In this document: positions 27,924 to 38,190 of the stretch, piece by piece
Layout: each line of letters starts with the position of its first letter
Position numbering within the stretch: the first letter of the stretch is position 1
NCBI GenBank assembly: GCA_902520885.1
Contig: CABYPW010000007.1
Span: forward strand, 50,808 to 114,807
DNA from: an uncultured SAR116 cluster alpha proteobacterium
GTDB taxonomy: Bacteria; Pseudomonadota; Alphaproteobacteria; Puniceispirillales; Puniceispirillaceae
Direction: 5' to 3'
DNA: 64,000 nt
Translations under genes and position numbers: made by a program
The notes under the pieces: generated by a model
Seen by the model: the letters and a program-made list of their open reading frames with translations, nothing else
Databases searched by the model: none
What the model was told of the DNA's origin: nothing

Positions 27924-29075
27924 ATGGATAATTCATTAGAAAGTTTTTCTTTTTCGCTTAAAACATTGACCTCTATCAATGATATTACATCTGAAGATTG
28001 GGATAGATTAAACCCCTCTGGCCATCCTTTTGTTTCACATGGTTTTCTGGCTGCGCTTGAAGAAAGCAAGTGCGTCGGAATAGATACTGGTTGGGATATC
28101 CTTCATTTATGTGTATATGATGAAGACAAAGTACTGCGCGCAGCTATGCCACATTACTTAAAATATCACTCATATGGCGAATATATTTTTGACCACGGCT
28201 GGGCAAATGCTTATGAACGTTCGGGGGGGAAATATTATCCTAAATCTTTAGGAGCAGTCCCATTTACTCCCGTACCAGGGCCACGCCTACTATCTTTAGA
28301 TGAGGATATTAAAGCAAAACAGTCCCTTCTTTTTTGTATGAAGTCAATTATTGAAAATAATAATTTATCATCTGCACACGTTAATTTTATCAATACTTCT
28401 GATGTAACAGTTGCAAAAAAAAATGGCTGGATGATACGTGAAGGATTACAGTTTCACTGGCATAATCAGGGTTACAATAATTTTGATGACTTTCTGGATA
28501 AACTAACATCTAGGAAGCGAAAAAATATTCGAAAAGAGAGGGAAAGTATAAGTAAAGCAAATTTAAAATTTGTGCATCTTACCGGGGATGACATAAAAAC
28601 AAAACATTGGGATATTTTCTATGAGTGTTATATTGCGACAATTGAAAAAAAATGGGGTGGAGCTTATTTAAACCGCCTGTTTTTTCACCATTTACCCATT
28701 AACTTAAGAAATAAAATTTTACTAATTCTCTGTTATGAAAACAACGTGCCTATAGCCGGAGCTTTAAATTTCATTGGGTCTGATGCATTATATGGCAGAA
28801 ATTGGGGGGGGCTTCGAAATATACCATTTTTACACTTCGAAACGTGCTATTATCAAGCTATTGATTTTGCGATTAAAAATGGAATTAGGCGAGTGGAAGC
28901 AGGTGCTCAAGGTTTGCATAAAGTTCCACGTGGTTATTTACCTGAAAAAACGTATTCAGCTCATAAAATTAACGACCCCCTATTTGGGGACGCAGTCATG
29001 AAATTTCTTAGACAAGAAGTTATTCAAAACAATCAAGAGACTATGTATATTAACAAAACCTCTCCATATAAATGA
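27924..29075 (+). CDS. FemAB-like GNAT acyltransferase (DUF482 family)
   Basis: A 383-residue protein of the DUF482/FemAB-like N-acyltransferase group, which has two GNAT-like halves. Recognisable stretches are HPFVSHGFLAALEESKC near the N-terminus, the SRKRKNIRKERESI basic block, the GGAYLNRLFF segment, GRNWGG, and a C-terminal EAGAQGLHKVPRGYLP motif. FemX/FemAB relatives transfer amino acids from tRNA, but the DUF482 substrate is not established, so no specific reaction is claimed. It follows the RidA gene and converges with clpA with 12 bp between the stops. Confidence 0.85.
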   Translation: MDNSLESFSFSLKTLTSINDITSEDWDRLNPSGHPFVSHGFLAALEESKCVGIDTGWDILHLCVYDEDKVLRAAMPHYLKYHSYGEYIFDHGWANAYERSGGKYYPKSLGAVPFTPVPGPRLLSLDEDIKAKQSLLFCMKSIIENNNLSSAHVNFINTSDVTVAKKNGWMIREGLQFHWHNQGYNNFDDFLDKLTSRKRKNIRKERESISKANLKFVHLTGDDIKTKHWDIFYECYIATIEKKWGGAYLNRLFFHHLPINLRNKILLILCYENNVPIAGALNFIGSDALYGRNWGGLRNIPFLHFETCYYQAIDFAIKNGIRRVEAGAQGLHKVPRGYLPEKTYSAHKINDPLFGDAVMKFLRQEVIQNNQETMYINKTSPYK

Positions 29076-29087
29076 ATTTATAAAGAT

Positions 29088-31367
29088 TTATACCTTTTCT
29101 GTCTTCTTTTTCGCTGTTTTGGATTCACTGATTGGTTTGGTTACGAGCTTGAGTCTATTTTTTCTAACGCTAACTATTACCTCACCGCCAGCAACCAAAT
29201 CACCAAACAAAAGGTGATCAGCCAATGGTTTTTTGATGTGCTCTTGAATCACCCTACCGAGAGGTCTAGCACCAAACGAGCTGTCATATCCTCTCTCGGC
29301 AAGCCAATCACGTGCCTCATCGTCGAGCCGTATCTCAACTTGTCTTTCAGCAAGTTGAGCCTCCAGTTGAAATACAAATTTATCGACGACCATTCGTATT
29401 GTGTCATTATTAAGTGCTGAGAAAGCAATCGTTGCATCTAAACGGTTTCTAAATTCCGGTGAAAATGTTCTCTCAATGGCCTCTGAGTCTGCATCTGTTT
29501 TATTTCCTCTTCCAAACCCAATTGCTTGTTTTGATAACTCAGATGCTCCCGCATTAGTTGTCATAATTAGAATCACGTTCCTAAAATCAACCTTTTTACC
29601 GTTTGAGTCTGTCAACGTGCCATGATCCATTATCTGTAACAATAAGTTGAATAAATCGGGATGCGCTTTTTCTATCTCATCTAAGAGTAAAACAGCATGC
29701 GGAGTTTGATCAATAGCATCCGTTAGCAGACCTCCTTGATCAAAACCTACATATCCGGGGGGCGCTCCAATTAATCTTGATACTGTATGTCGCTCCATAT
29801 ATTCTGACATATCAAAACGGATTAACTTAATACCTAATGTTTCTGATAATTGCCTCGCTACCTCTGTTTTACCAACGCCTGTCGGACCAGAAAATAAATA
29901 ATTGCCAATTGGCTTACCAACTTCACGCAGGCCTGCTCGTGAAAGTTTAATCGCAGAAGCTAGAGCCGATATAGCAGAATCTTGACCGTAAACCATCCTC
30001 TTTAGGTCAGTCTCGAGGGAGGCTAAAACAGCTTTATCATCTCTGCTTACGTTTTTAGATGGGATCCTTGCCATTAAAGCAATAGTGGTTTCAATTTCTT
30101 TTTGACCAATTTGTTGACGCCTTTTTGAAGGTGGTAGTAAATTTTGGGAAGCTGCTGCCTCATCTATTACATCTATTGCTTTATCTGGAAGTTTGCGATC
30201 GTGGATATATCGAGAAGATAAATCAACGGCAGACTTAATTGCTGCTTGGGTAAATTTTACACCATGGTGAACTTCATAGCGTGATTTTAAACCAGACAGA
30301 ATTTTAATTGCATCTGAGACTGAAGGCTCGTTTATATCAATTTTTTGGAATCTCCGTGCCAAGGCACGATCTTTTTCAAAGTAGCTTCTATATTCTTTAT
30401 ATGTGGTTGACCCGATACAACGCAAGGTTCCGTTTTGTAGTGCGGGTTTTAGTAAATTAGAAGCATCCATTGCCCCCCCTGAGGTTGCACCTGCTCCAAT
30501 TATGGTATGTATTTCGTCAATAAACAATATAGCTTTATCATCTAGCTCTATTTGTTTCATCACTGCCTTCAAACGCTCTTCAAAATCCCCACGGTATCGT
30601 GTGCCAGCGAGTAATGAACCCATGTCAAGTGAGTAAATAACTGCGGATTTAAGATTTTCGGGGACAGTTCCATCTACGATGCGCTGGGCAAGTCCCTCTG
30701 CAATTGCAGTTTTGCCAACACCAGGGTCACCTACATACAGGGGATTATTTTTTGTTCTTCTGCAAAGAATTTGTATTGTTCTATCTACCTCTGCACTTCT
30801 CCCTATAAGTGGGTCTATATTCCCTTCGATAGCTTTAGCAATTAAATCAACAGCATATTGCGATAATGCATCTTTGCCAGTTTTATTATCTGCTGTTTCC
30901 AAATCTTCATCTGCTGTCTCTCCGCCCTCGACGGATGAACCATTACCATGACTAATAAAGCTGATAGCGTCTAGTCTTGTCATCTCTAATGAAGTTAAAA
31001 ACCATACTGCATGTGACTCCCGTTCTGAATACATAGCAATGAGAACATTAGCTCCCGTCGCAGAACCGCGACCAGAAGATTGGGTATGGATAATTGCACG
31101 TTGCACAACTCGGCTAAAAGATGCGGTAGGCTGAACTTCAATTTCATCTGCCTCAGAAACTAATTCGTCCATTTCATCATCAATATATTTCTCAAGCATT
31201 TCTCGTAGTCTTGAGACATCTAATTTACAACCATGCATAACATCTAGCGCATCCTTATCCTCAAGCATCGCAAGTAACAGATGCTCCAAAGTTGCAAATT
31301 CGTGATTATGTTCCCCTGCTATAGAGAGAGAACGACGCAGGGTCTCTTCTAATTGTTGCGATAGCAC
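29088..31367 (-). CDS. clpA: ATP-dependent Clp protease ATPase subunit ClpA
   Basis: A 759-residue AAA+ unfoldase that feeds substrates to ClpP, including N-degron proteins delivered by ClpS. The N-terminal Clp repeats bind ClpS; Walker A motifs GDPGVGKT (D1) and GPTGVGKT (D2) and the ClpP-binding IGFG loop (AIGFGRG) are visible. I chose the GTG at 31367: it follows AAGGAG with a 7-base spacer and gives the usual LSQQLEETLRRSL start; an upstream in-frame ATG at 31421 lies inside clpS. The clpS stop is only 4 bp upstream, so the two are translationally linked. Confidence 0.95.
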   Translation of the reverse strand: MLSQQLEETLRRSLSIAGEHNHEFATLEHLLLAMLEDKDALDVMHGCKLDVSRLREMLEKYIDDEMDELVSEADEIEVQPTASFSRVVQRAIIHTQSSGRGSATGANVLIAMYSERESHAVWFLTSLEMTRLDAISFISHGNGSSVEGGETADEDLETADNKTGKDALSQYAVDLIAKAIEGNIDPLIGRSAEVDRTIQILCRRTKNNPLYVGDPGVGKTAIAEGLAQRIVDGTVPENLKSAVIYSLDMGSLLAGTRYRGDFEERLKAVMKQIELDDKAILFIDEIHTIIGAGATSGGAMDASNLLKPALQNGTLRCIGSTTYKEYRSYFEKDRALARRFQKIDINEPSVSDAIKILSGLKSRYEVHHGVKFTQAAIKSAVDLSSRYIHDRKLPDKAIDVIDEAAASQNLLPPSKRRQQIGQKEIETTIALMARIPSKNVSRDDKAVLASLETDLKRMVYGQDSAISALASAIKLSRAGLREVGKPIGNYLFSGPTGVGKTEVARQLSETLGIKLIRFDMSEYMERHTVSRLIGAPPGYVGFDQGGLLTDAIDQTPHAVLLLDEIEKAHPDLFNLLLQIMDHGTLTDSNGKKVDFRNVILIMTTNAGASELSKQAIGFGRGNKTDADSEAIERTFSPEFRNRLDATIAFSALNNDTIRMVVDKFVFQLEAQLAERQVEIRLDDEARDWLAERGYDSSFGARPLGRVIQEHIKKPLADHLLFGDLVAGGEVIVSVRKNRLKLVTKPISESKTAKKKTEKV

Positions 31368-31371
31368 TATT

Positions 31372-31695
31372 TCACTCCTTTTCCATCTGCAATTGCAATG
31401 GATGCTCGTTTTGTCTGGCAAATGTCATAACCTGATTTATTTTAGTTTCGGCGATCTCATAGGTATACACTCCACAAACACCGACACCTCTTTGATGCAC
31501 ATGTAACATAATTTTCTGGGCTGTCTGTGTGTTATGCCCGAAAAACCGTTGTAATATAAGTACGACAAATTCCATGGGTGTGTAATCATCATTGAGCATA
31601 ATCACACGATATAAAGCAGGTTTTTTTGTTTGTGTGCGCTCAGCTAGTGCCAACCCGCCATCTGTACCATCCGGCTTATCTTTGTTTGCGCTCAT
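31372..31695 (-). CDS. clpS: ClpS adaptor, N-degron recognin
   Basis: A 107-residue adaptor that binds proteins with N-terminal Leu, Phe, Trp or Tyr and hands them to ClpA. The ClpS core is clear: [24 protein letters not shown] forms the substrate pocket, followed by [23 protein letters not shown]. The aat gene, which makes such N-degrons, is also in the window. The N-terminal 25 residues are a disordered, charged tail. It directly precedes clpA in the standard order. Confidence 0.96.
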   Translation of the reverse strand: MSANKDKPDGTDGGLALAERTQTKKPALYRVIMLNDDYTPMEFVVLILQRFFGHNTQTAQKIMLHVHQRGVGVCGVYTYEIAETKINQVMTFARQNEHPLQLQMEKE

Positions 31696-31889
31696 AATTT
31701 CAAACTCTCCGTAATCTAATAATAAATATTGGCATTTTTTTATTTAAGAAAAGGGGTTTACAGATTTTTTTTATTTATCATTACTCTAAAAGAATACAAC
31801 ATAGGACTGTTGATTTCTAATTTTAATTGTGATTCACTGTTTCTAGCTTTGTTTAACTATAAAATTCCAATTAAATTATTAGTTTATGT

Positions 31890-31913
31890 AATAATATCAA
31901 GAAGAATATTATT
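31890..31913 (+). promoter_or_regulatory. AT stem-loop with AAGAAG loop before the carboxypeptidase start
   Basis: AATAATAT (31890-31897) pairs with ATATTATT (31906-31913), and the loop CAAGAAGA holds the only purine-rich ribosome-binding-like sequence near the ATG at 31917. The binding site would be shown in the loop, and the stem would bring it near the start codon. The pairing is A-T only, so stability is low. Confidence 0.3.
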
Positions 31914-31916
31914 GTT

Positions 31917-33218
31917 ATGTCCATCAAATTTTTACCAAAATATAATTTGGCCTTAAAAAAATACACAAGTAGGTTTATCAATATTTGGTGCTTTTGCTTT
32001 AGCCTAGCAATAACTATTAACACCATAACTTCATCTAATGTACAGGCTAACCCCAAATATGCATCTTTTGTAATGGAGGAAATATCAGGACGTGTACTTT
32101 TCTCTAGAAATGCAGACAAACAACTCTACCCTGCCTCATTAGCAAAAATAATGACTTTATATATAATTTTTGAAGAACTACAGGGTAAAAACCTGACTTT
32201 AAAGTCTCAAATTGTAATTTCAGACCTCGCTGCGAGCAGAAGCCCTTCCAAGCTCTATCTTAAGCCAGGTGAGACCATCTCTGTTGAACAGGCAATCCTC
32301 TCCTTAGTTACGAAATCTGCTAATGATGTGGCAACAGCTGTGGCGGAAAAAATCTCTACCTCAGAGCGGGAATTTGCAAAGCGTATGACCCGAAAAGCAA
32401 AAGCACTAGGTATGTCACGTACCACATTTAAAAATGCATCCGGTTTACCTAATAGGCATCAGAAAAGTACTGCGAGAGATATGGCAAAACTTGGCATAGC
32501 AATTCGAAAAGATTTTCCTGAGTATTACCATTATTTTAGCAATGAATTTTTCTTATATAAGGGACAAAAATACAAAAATCATAACCGTTTGCTGACTGCG
32601 TTTAAAGGCACTGATGGCATAAAAACAGGCTATATAGGTGCATCTGGATTTAATCTTGTTGCCTCTACTGAACGTGACGGTGTTCGTCTTATAGGTGTTG
32701 TATTCGGTGGTAAAACAAGTAAAAGCCGTGACTTACATATGATTAAACTGTTAACTAACCAGTTTGATAGGGTCAAGCCGTTTCAGTTTGAAACTACTCC
32801 AATAACAGTACCGTTACCAAGACCAAAAAATGAACATATCACTCCCACAACAGATATACTTGCATCCAGTGTACCACCAATCTCAAAACCAAAGATTATA
32901 ATTCGCTCTGTTTCCTCTCAATCCATCTATAGTTCAGTTACATTAGAGAATGATAATTGGTCCATACAAGTAGGTAGTTTTTCCAGAAAAATCAGTGCTC
33001 ACAAAGCTGCTATTAAGGCGAGACGTTCTGCAGCTTCTATCTTAGCGATGATTCCTGCTGAGGTAAGTCTCGTAATGCGTGGAGATTTACCTTTATGGCG
33101 TGTTAGGTTTGAAGGACTTGATGAGACTAGTGCCCGTGCCGCCTGTGTTAAATTATACCAAACAGGTAATGCATGTTTTGCTTTACCAGAAATTATTTCT
33201 AAGACAAGTTTATTATAA
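31917..33218 (+). CDS. D-alanyl-D-alanine carboxypeptidase with SPOR domain
   Basis: A 433-residue low-molecular-weight PBP (DacA/DacF, peptidase S11). It trims the terminal D-Ala of peptidoglycan pentapeptides in the periplasm. The signal peptide is about 20-44 (ending VQA). The serine-PBP motifs are S74-LA-K77, S134-A-N136 and K236-T-G238. A C-terminal SPOR domain (about 350-425: DNWSIQVGSFSRKISAHKA) binds denuded glycan strands at the division septum. The S11 plus SPOR fusion is common in alphaproteobacteria. It is convergent with dnaE2. Confidence 0.93.
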   Translation: MSIKFLPKYNLALKKYTSRFINIWCFCFSLAITINTITSSNVQANPKYASFVMEEISGRVLFSRNADKQLYPASLAKIMTLYIIFEELQGKNLTLKSQIVISDLAASRSPSKLYLKPGETISVEQAILSLVTKSANDVATAVAEKISTSEREFAKRMTRKAKALGMSRTTFKNASGLPNRHQKSTARDMAKLGIAIRKDFPEYYHYFSNEFFLYKGQKYKNHNRLLTAFKGTDGIKTGYIGASGFNLVASTERDGVRLIGVVFGGKTSKSRDLHMIKLLTNQFDRVKPFQFETTPITVPLPRPKNEHITPTTDILASSVPPISKPKIIIRSVSSQSIYSSVTLENDNWSIQVGSFSRKISAHKAAIKARRSAASILAMIPAEVSLVMRGDLPLWRVRFEGLDETSARAACVKLYQTGNACFALPEIISKTSLL

Positions 33219-33266
33219 ATATAATTATACTTGATATATGCTAATTCTATGAGCTTATTCTTGATA

Positions 33267-36200
33267 TTAATGAAAATTTCTACTTTTTAATATGGGCATC
33301 TTTAATTCTGGGGTCCTTAAATACTGTAAGTATAAATCACAATTAACAAGCTTATCTGCGATAAGATGTATAATTTTTCCTTGTTTCTGAATTCTACCAG
33401 ATACACCTAATAAATGTGATCCAAGCAATGCTGCACGATAGGCTCGCACAATGGCCGGCCAAACGATAACATTTAGAGAATAATGAGCATCTTCTAATGT
33501 AATAAAAACAGTTCCTTTTGCGGTACCTGGCATTTGTCTACCTGTCACAAGGCCAATCAGTTGATGTTTTTTTCTATCCATAATATCTATGGCGATAGAA
33601 CATGGGTGCCAACCATCCACTAAAAAATATGGTTCTAATATAGTTACGGGGTGCGCCTTAAGGGATAATCCTGTCGCTAAATAATCTTGAGCTACTAAAT
33701 TACCTAAACTTGCTATTGGTAAAGATGTTTTTAGCTCTTCTGGCATTATAGTCTTATAGCGTTGTTCTGCATACAAAAATAACGGTAGACCAGAACTTTG
33801 TTGACGGGCAAGTTTTTTTATTTCCCATAATGCCTGGCGGCTTGTAAGGCCGATTGAATGAAAAGCATCTGCTCTGGCAAGCGACTCTAATCCATATATG
33901 GAAATATCCGATTTACGAATGAGGTCGTTAATATCTTGATAAGCTATATGACGGCTTGCTGTTAATCTCTCAGCCTCATAGCGTTTTAATCCTTTTACCT
34001 GACGCATTCCAAGACGCAAAGCATGACGTGAATGACCTGTTGACTCTAGACTACAATCCCATTGTGAATTATTGATATCAATTGGTCTGACTTCAACCCC
34101 ACTACGCTTCGCTTCGGCAACTAACTGAGCAGGACTATAAAAGCCCATTGGCTGGGCATTTAGTAGCGCACAGATAAATGCGTCTGGATAATGACATTTT
34201 ATCCAAGCAGAAGCATAAACCAATAGAGCAAAACTGGCAGCATGAGATTCTGGAAATCCATAAGTGCCAAAGCCTTCTATTTGACGAAAACATCTAATAG
34301 CAAACTCTTCCTGATAGCCACGCTCAACCATTCCTTTGATCATCCGCTCTTTAAATGTATGAATTAAATCATTTCTACGAAAAGTAGCCATTGCACGGCG
34401 CAACTGATCTGCTTCTGAACCACTAAACCCTGCAGCTACAATTGCTATCTGCATTGCCTGTTCCTGAAATAAGGGCACACCAAGTGTGCGCTGTAATACT
34501 TGTTTCAATTCGTCTGAAGGATAAATTATTTTTTCATAACCTGACCTGCGACGCAAATACGGATGTACCATATCACCTTGAATTGGCCCGGGGCGCACAA
34601 TAGCTACCTGAACCACAAGATCATAAAAACATCTTGGCTGTAAACGTGGCAGCATAGACATCTGAGCGCGCGATTCTACCTGAAACACACCAACAGACTG
34701 AGCCTCACATAACATATTATAGGTATCCATATCTTCTGCTGGAATGGAAGATAATGTAACCGCCAGATGATAATGCCGCTTGAGCAAATCAAATGCGCGC
34801 CTAAGGCAGCTCAACATACCAAGCGCCAAAATGTCTACTTTCAAAAGGCCAAGTGCCTCTAAATCATTCTTGTCCCACTCAATTATGGTACGCCCATCCA
34901 TGCTTGCAGGCCTAATAACACACAAAGAATCTAGTCTATCTTTAGCAATAACAAAACCACCAACATGCTGTGATAAATGCCTTGGGAAACCATGCAACTG
35001 TTGAACAAGCTTTAATATTAGTTGTAGCTTTGTATCTTCTGGATCCAATCCAGCAGCACACAATAATTCTAAACTAAGGGAAGTTGATTTTCCATCCCAT
35101 ACTTGGGCTGACAAGGCTTGTTGTATATCTCGGCTAAGCCCAAATACCTTAGCAACTTCAATTAATGCACTTCGTTTACGATAGGTTACAATACTAGCGG
35201 CGATACCTGCTCTATGACGTCCATATTTATTATAAATATACTGGATGATTTCTTCTCTTCTCTCATGCTCAAAATCAACATCAATATCAGGAGGCTCCGC
35301 ACGTGCTTCACTAACAAACCTTTCGAATAACGGGCTAGATCTAGCTGGGTCTACTGCTGTAATATCAAGGCAATAACACACTGCAGAATTAGCAGCAGAC
35401 CCTCTACCTTGACACAGGATATTACGACTGCGAGCGAATCTTACAATATCAAATACAGTCAAAAAATAAGGTGCATAATTTAATTTGGCTATAAGTGCTA
35501 ATTCTTTTTTCAGATAGTTATTCACCTCGTTTGGTATACCATCTGGATATCGTCTTTCTGCCCCCTGCCAAGTCTGATAAATTAACTCATCCATAACAGA
35601 ACGTCCATTTGGTATAATTTCTTCTGGATACTCATATGATAATTCCGACAATGAAAAAGAACATGCCTGTGCAACCTGACTTGCAGCCATAATTGCTTCT
35701 GGATATTCTGACCATAATCTAATATATTCTGAGATTTTCATAAGATGGCGCTCTGCATTACGTGACAACTCCCTACCTGCGGTTGCAAGCGTTTGTTTAG
35801 TGCGAATACAATATAAAACGTCTGCTAATGGACGACGTGAGGAATGATGATATAGCGGAGCTGCTAAAGCAATAAATCTAAGCCCTAGACGAGCAGCCAG
35901 ACCGGATACATACTTCAGACGCTTTTTATCATTACCATCACGATAAATAGCAGAACCTAATAATAAAGGGGCTACTACAAATTTTTGAATTTGCTGACAC
36001 TGTACAGCCATATAATTTTTAATTAATTCTGGAGCCTCAATAATAACAAAAACATCTGAACTAAGACGTGCTAATTCACTTACATGAATATATAAGTTTG
36101 TAGCTCTTTTTACAGCTGGTATATGGGCTAAAGCCATATTTAAACGACTGAGAAGCTGAGATAGCGATTCATAACCTGTACGGTTTTTTGCATAAATTAT

Positions 36201-36491
36201 GACTTCTATCCTATCTTCTTCTATGAGCTGTTCTGACTGTTCTATCTGCTCAGAACAATTAATAATAAGCCGTACTCCACATAACAGCTTAACTGATTTT
36301 TCTATTGCAGATTGATGAGCCCGAACCAATCCAGAAATTGTATGATAATCTGCAATGCCGCAAGATGACCAACCTTCTACTGCAGCTGTTTCAATTAGCT
36401 CATGTGGATGACTTGCGCCACGCAGAAAACTAAAATTACTAATACACCCAAGTGCTGCATAGCCCCCTCCTACCTTATCTTGCTCATGCAT
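33267..36491 (-). CDS. dnaE2: Error-prone DNA polymerase III alpha subunit (ImuC)
   Basis: A 1074-residue C-family polymerase, the catalytic subunit of the ImuA-ImuB-ImuC mutasome for translesion synthesis and damage-induced mutagenesis. An N-terminal PHP domain (YAALGCISNFSFLRGASHP onward) precedes the palm, whose metal aspartates are in PDIDVDFEHERRE. Also visible are CQGRGSAANSAVCY and, near the C-terminus, an OB domain but no PolC tau-binding tail, as expected for DnaE2. I prefer the ATG at 36491, which gives the normal MHEQDKV-GGGYAALGC start; an in-frame TTG at 36515 follows AGGTTATA. It is the last gene of the imu operon. Confidence 0.95.
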   Translation of the reverse strand: MHEQDKVGGGYAALGCISNFSFLRGASHPHELIETAAVEGWSSCGIADYHTISGLVRAHQSAIEKSVKLLCGVRLIINCSEQIEQSEQLIEEDRIEVIIYAKNRTGYESLSQLLSRLNMALAHIPAVKRATNLYIHVSELARLSSDVFVIIEAPELIKNYMAVQCQQIQKFVVAPLLLGSAIYRDGNDKKRLKYVSGLAARLGLRFIALAAPLYHHSSRRPLADVLYCIRTKQTLATAGRELSRNAERHLMKISEYIRLWSEYPEAIMAASQVAQACSFSLSELSYEYPEEIIPNGRSVMDELIYQTWQGAERRYPDGIPNEVNNYLKKELALIAKLNYAPYFLTVFDIVRFARSRNILCQGRGSAANSAVCYCLDITAVDPARSSPLFERFVSEARAEPPDIDVDFEHERREEIIQYIYNKYGRHRAGIAASIVTYRKRSALIEVAKVFGLSRDIQQALSAQVWDGKSTSLSLELLCAAGLDPEDTKLQLILKLVQQLHGFPRHLSQHVGGFVIAKDRLDSLCVIRPASMDGRTIIEWDKNDLEALGLLKVDILALGMLSCLRRAFDLLKRHYHLAVTLSSIPAEDMDTYNMLCEAQSVGVFQVESRAQMSMLPRLQPRCFYDLVVQVAIVRPGPIQGDMVHPYLRRRSGYEKIIYPSDELKQVLQRTLGVPLFQEQAMQIAIVAAGFSGSEADQLRRAMATFRRNDLIHTFKERMIKGMVERGYQEEFAIRCFRQIEGFGTYGFPESHAASFALLVYASAWIKCHYPDAFICALLNAQPMGFYSPAQLVAEAKRSGVEVRPIDINNSQWDCSLESTGHSRHALRLGMRQVKGLKRYEAERLTASRHIAYQDINDLIRKSDISIYGLESLARADAFHSIGLTSRQALWEIKKLARQQSSGLPLFLYAEQRYKTIMPEELKTSLPIASLGNLVAQDYLATGLSLKAHPVTILEPYFLVDGWHPCSIAIDIMDRKKHQLIGLVTGRQMPGTAKGTVFITLEDAHYSLNVIVWPAIVRAYRAALLGSHLLGVSGRIQKQGKIIHLIADKLVNCDLYLQYLRTPELKMPILKSRNFH

Positions 36492-36521
36492 CTTACACTC
36501 TATCTTGAAAGACAATATAAC

Positions 36522-38156
36522 CTAAGCAAAAAAACCATGTAAAAACCATTCTACGCTCTCCCCTCTTTCTATAAGCCCTTCACGATATACCCACAAGCGC
36601 TCTCCTGACTGTGTTTCCAGCCAGTAATAATCTCTAGTTTTATCTGAATGTTGGTTTGAGATTATGCCATTTAGCCACCAGGATGGACCAATACGTTCTG
36701 GTCCTGTTGCTTGATGTATCTGCCAATTTTGTTTGCGCCAGCGTATCATTGAAGGCGGATGATCTGGTAATAATGCAATCACATCGACTAGCACTGCTGG
36801 TGTTAACAAACTAAGTGGTCTAGCAGAGAAGGATACCAAATTAATATTATCTGATATTTCCGATTCATCCTGTAATTGCCAATATGGTAGGCTGTCAGAT
36901 GCGTGAGTGTGTAGCTGTCTAATTGTTTGCTGCGCAGGCTGTACCCTTTGTGCAGACTCTGGCTGCCAGCTATCTATGTACTGTAATTGATGCACCTTAT
37001 TGCGACCAAGTCGTGCTGTCAGATAATCAATTAACGTATCTTTGCTATCATCCTTACATAAGGTAGGGTCAAATGCCTGATTAACTGGCAATCCAGCACT
37101 TAGTTTTTTAGCTTCAATCCAGCTGTGTTCAATACCAAATTCAACATCAATGTCTGCTGCCAGATGCGCTGTAAGTCGATGTAGTAATGATTCTGAACGG
37201 CTGGGACGCGATAGCGAGATAGTACGCCTTATGATAGTCGAATCTACCCGCTTTACAGCAATAACAATATACCGGGTTAATAAATGACGTTGTGCAAGCT
37301 GGATACAGATGAGAGATACTAAATCTCTTATCATTTTCTGAATAGCCTCAACGCCAAGTAACGGCGTTAGGTAATTTTTACTAGCTATTAAAGGTGTAGG
37401 TATTATAAGTGGCTTTTGTAATTCGCTTACATCACCAATAATTTGTCCTAGGCGCTGCACTACATCAGTTCCAAAACGGGTTGTCAGACTAATAGCAGAA
37501 ATACCCCATAACTGATATATCTGCTCTAAACCTGCCTGCTTTAGACCAGTTTGAATATCTGCTGAAATACGTAATGCGGCAACTGGTAAAGGTTCTAATT
37601 TTTGGCGTAAAATAGCACGCTCATCACACACAATAATAGGCTTATTTTGTTGTAAGGTTGGTCTTGTAAAGAATTCTGAAAAATGTGCGAAAGCCCAGGC
37701 GGCTCCATAAGTTGGTGCAGCTGCTATCTGGGCAGATACGCTTATTCGGTTAAACTCTGTTTGCAAGGCATCACACATGGCAGCAATCCCACTTGTCAGA
37801 TGGGTTGCACCTGTTACATTCATCCAAATTCCAAGAGACTCTGAATCGATACCGGTAAGCGGGGTATAGCGCCATGCCCACTGACCAACTCTGGATAACC
37901 AGTTTTTTACAGCTATATCATCATAGGAGCGAAAATGACATGTTGGCAAAATAGCTTGTGCATCCGCAACAGACATGTCTATCAAAATACCAGCTTGTTT
38001 TGCTGTATTTGAAGCATAGCAAATTATGTGCCGTGTGTTAACAATATGGTAAATAGCAACGGCTGTATCTAACTGCCAGCCTTTTTGATAACACGCCAAC
38101 CTAACTGGTAAATCATAAAACCATATATAGATAAATTCACTATTAGAAAATGACAT
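36522..38156 (-). CDS. imuB: ImuB, Y-family polymerase-like mutasome subunit
   Basis: A 544-residue Y-family polymerase homologue that scaffolds the mutasome: it binds the sliding clamp and recruits ImuA and DnaE2. The N-terminal fold is recognisable (GILIDMSVADAQAILP, then a palm and little finger), but ImuB proteins lack the catalytic acidic residues, and I do not see the Y-family DxDxF or SIDE-type motifs here. The C-terminal half has the LLP-DHPPSMIRWRKQNWQIH and RIGPSWW patterns typical of ImuB. It lies between imuA and dnaE2, 34 bp after imuA and 6 to 30 bp before dnaE2. Confidence 0.92.
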   Translation of the reverse strand: MSFSNSEFIYIWFYDLPVRLACYQKGWQLDTAVAIYHIVNTRHIICYASNTAKQAGILIDMSVADAQAILPTCHFRSYDDIAVKNWLSRVGQWAWRYTPLTGIDSESLGIWMNVTGATHLTSGIAAMCDALQTEFNRISVSAQIAAAPTYGAAWAFAHFSEFFTRPTLQQNKPIIVCDERAILRQKLEPLPVAALRISADIQTGLKQAGLEQIYQLWGISAISLTTRFGTDVVQRLGQIIGDVSELQKPLIIPTPLIASKNYLTPLLGVEAIQKMIRDLVSLICIQLAQRHLLTRYIVIAVKRVDSTIIRRTISLSRPSRSESLLHRLTAHLAADIDVEFGIEHSWIEAKKLSAGLPVNQAFDPTLCKDDSKDTLIDYLTARLGRNKVHQLQYIDSWQPESAQRVQPAQQTIRQLHTHASDSLPYWQLQDESEISDNINLVSFSARPLSLLTPAVLVDVIALLPDHPPSMIRWRKQNWQIHQATGPERIGPSWWLNGIISNQHSDKTRDYYWLETQSGERLWVYREGLIERGESVEWFLHGFFA

Positions 38157-38190
38157 AATATAACAGGTACCGTTCTATAAATAGCTGATA

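Noticed and set aside
31729..31956. 75-residue hydrophobic frame ahead of the carboxypeptidase
   Set aside because: It overlaps the carboxypeptidase start in another frame and arises from T-rich DNA; no site upstream.
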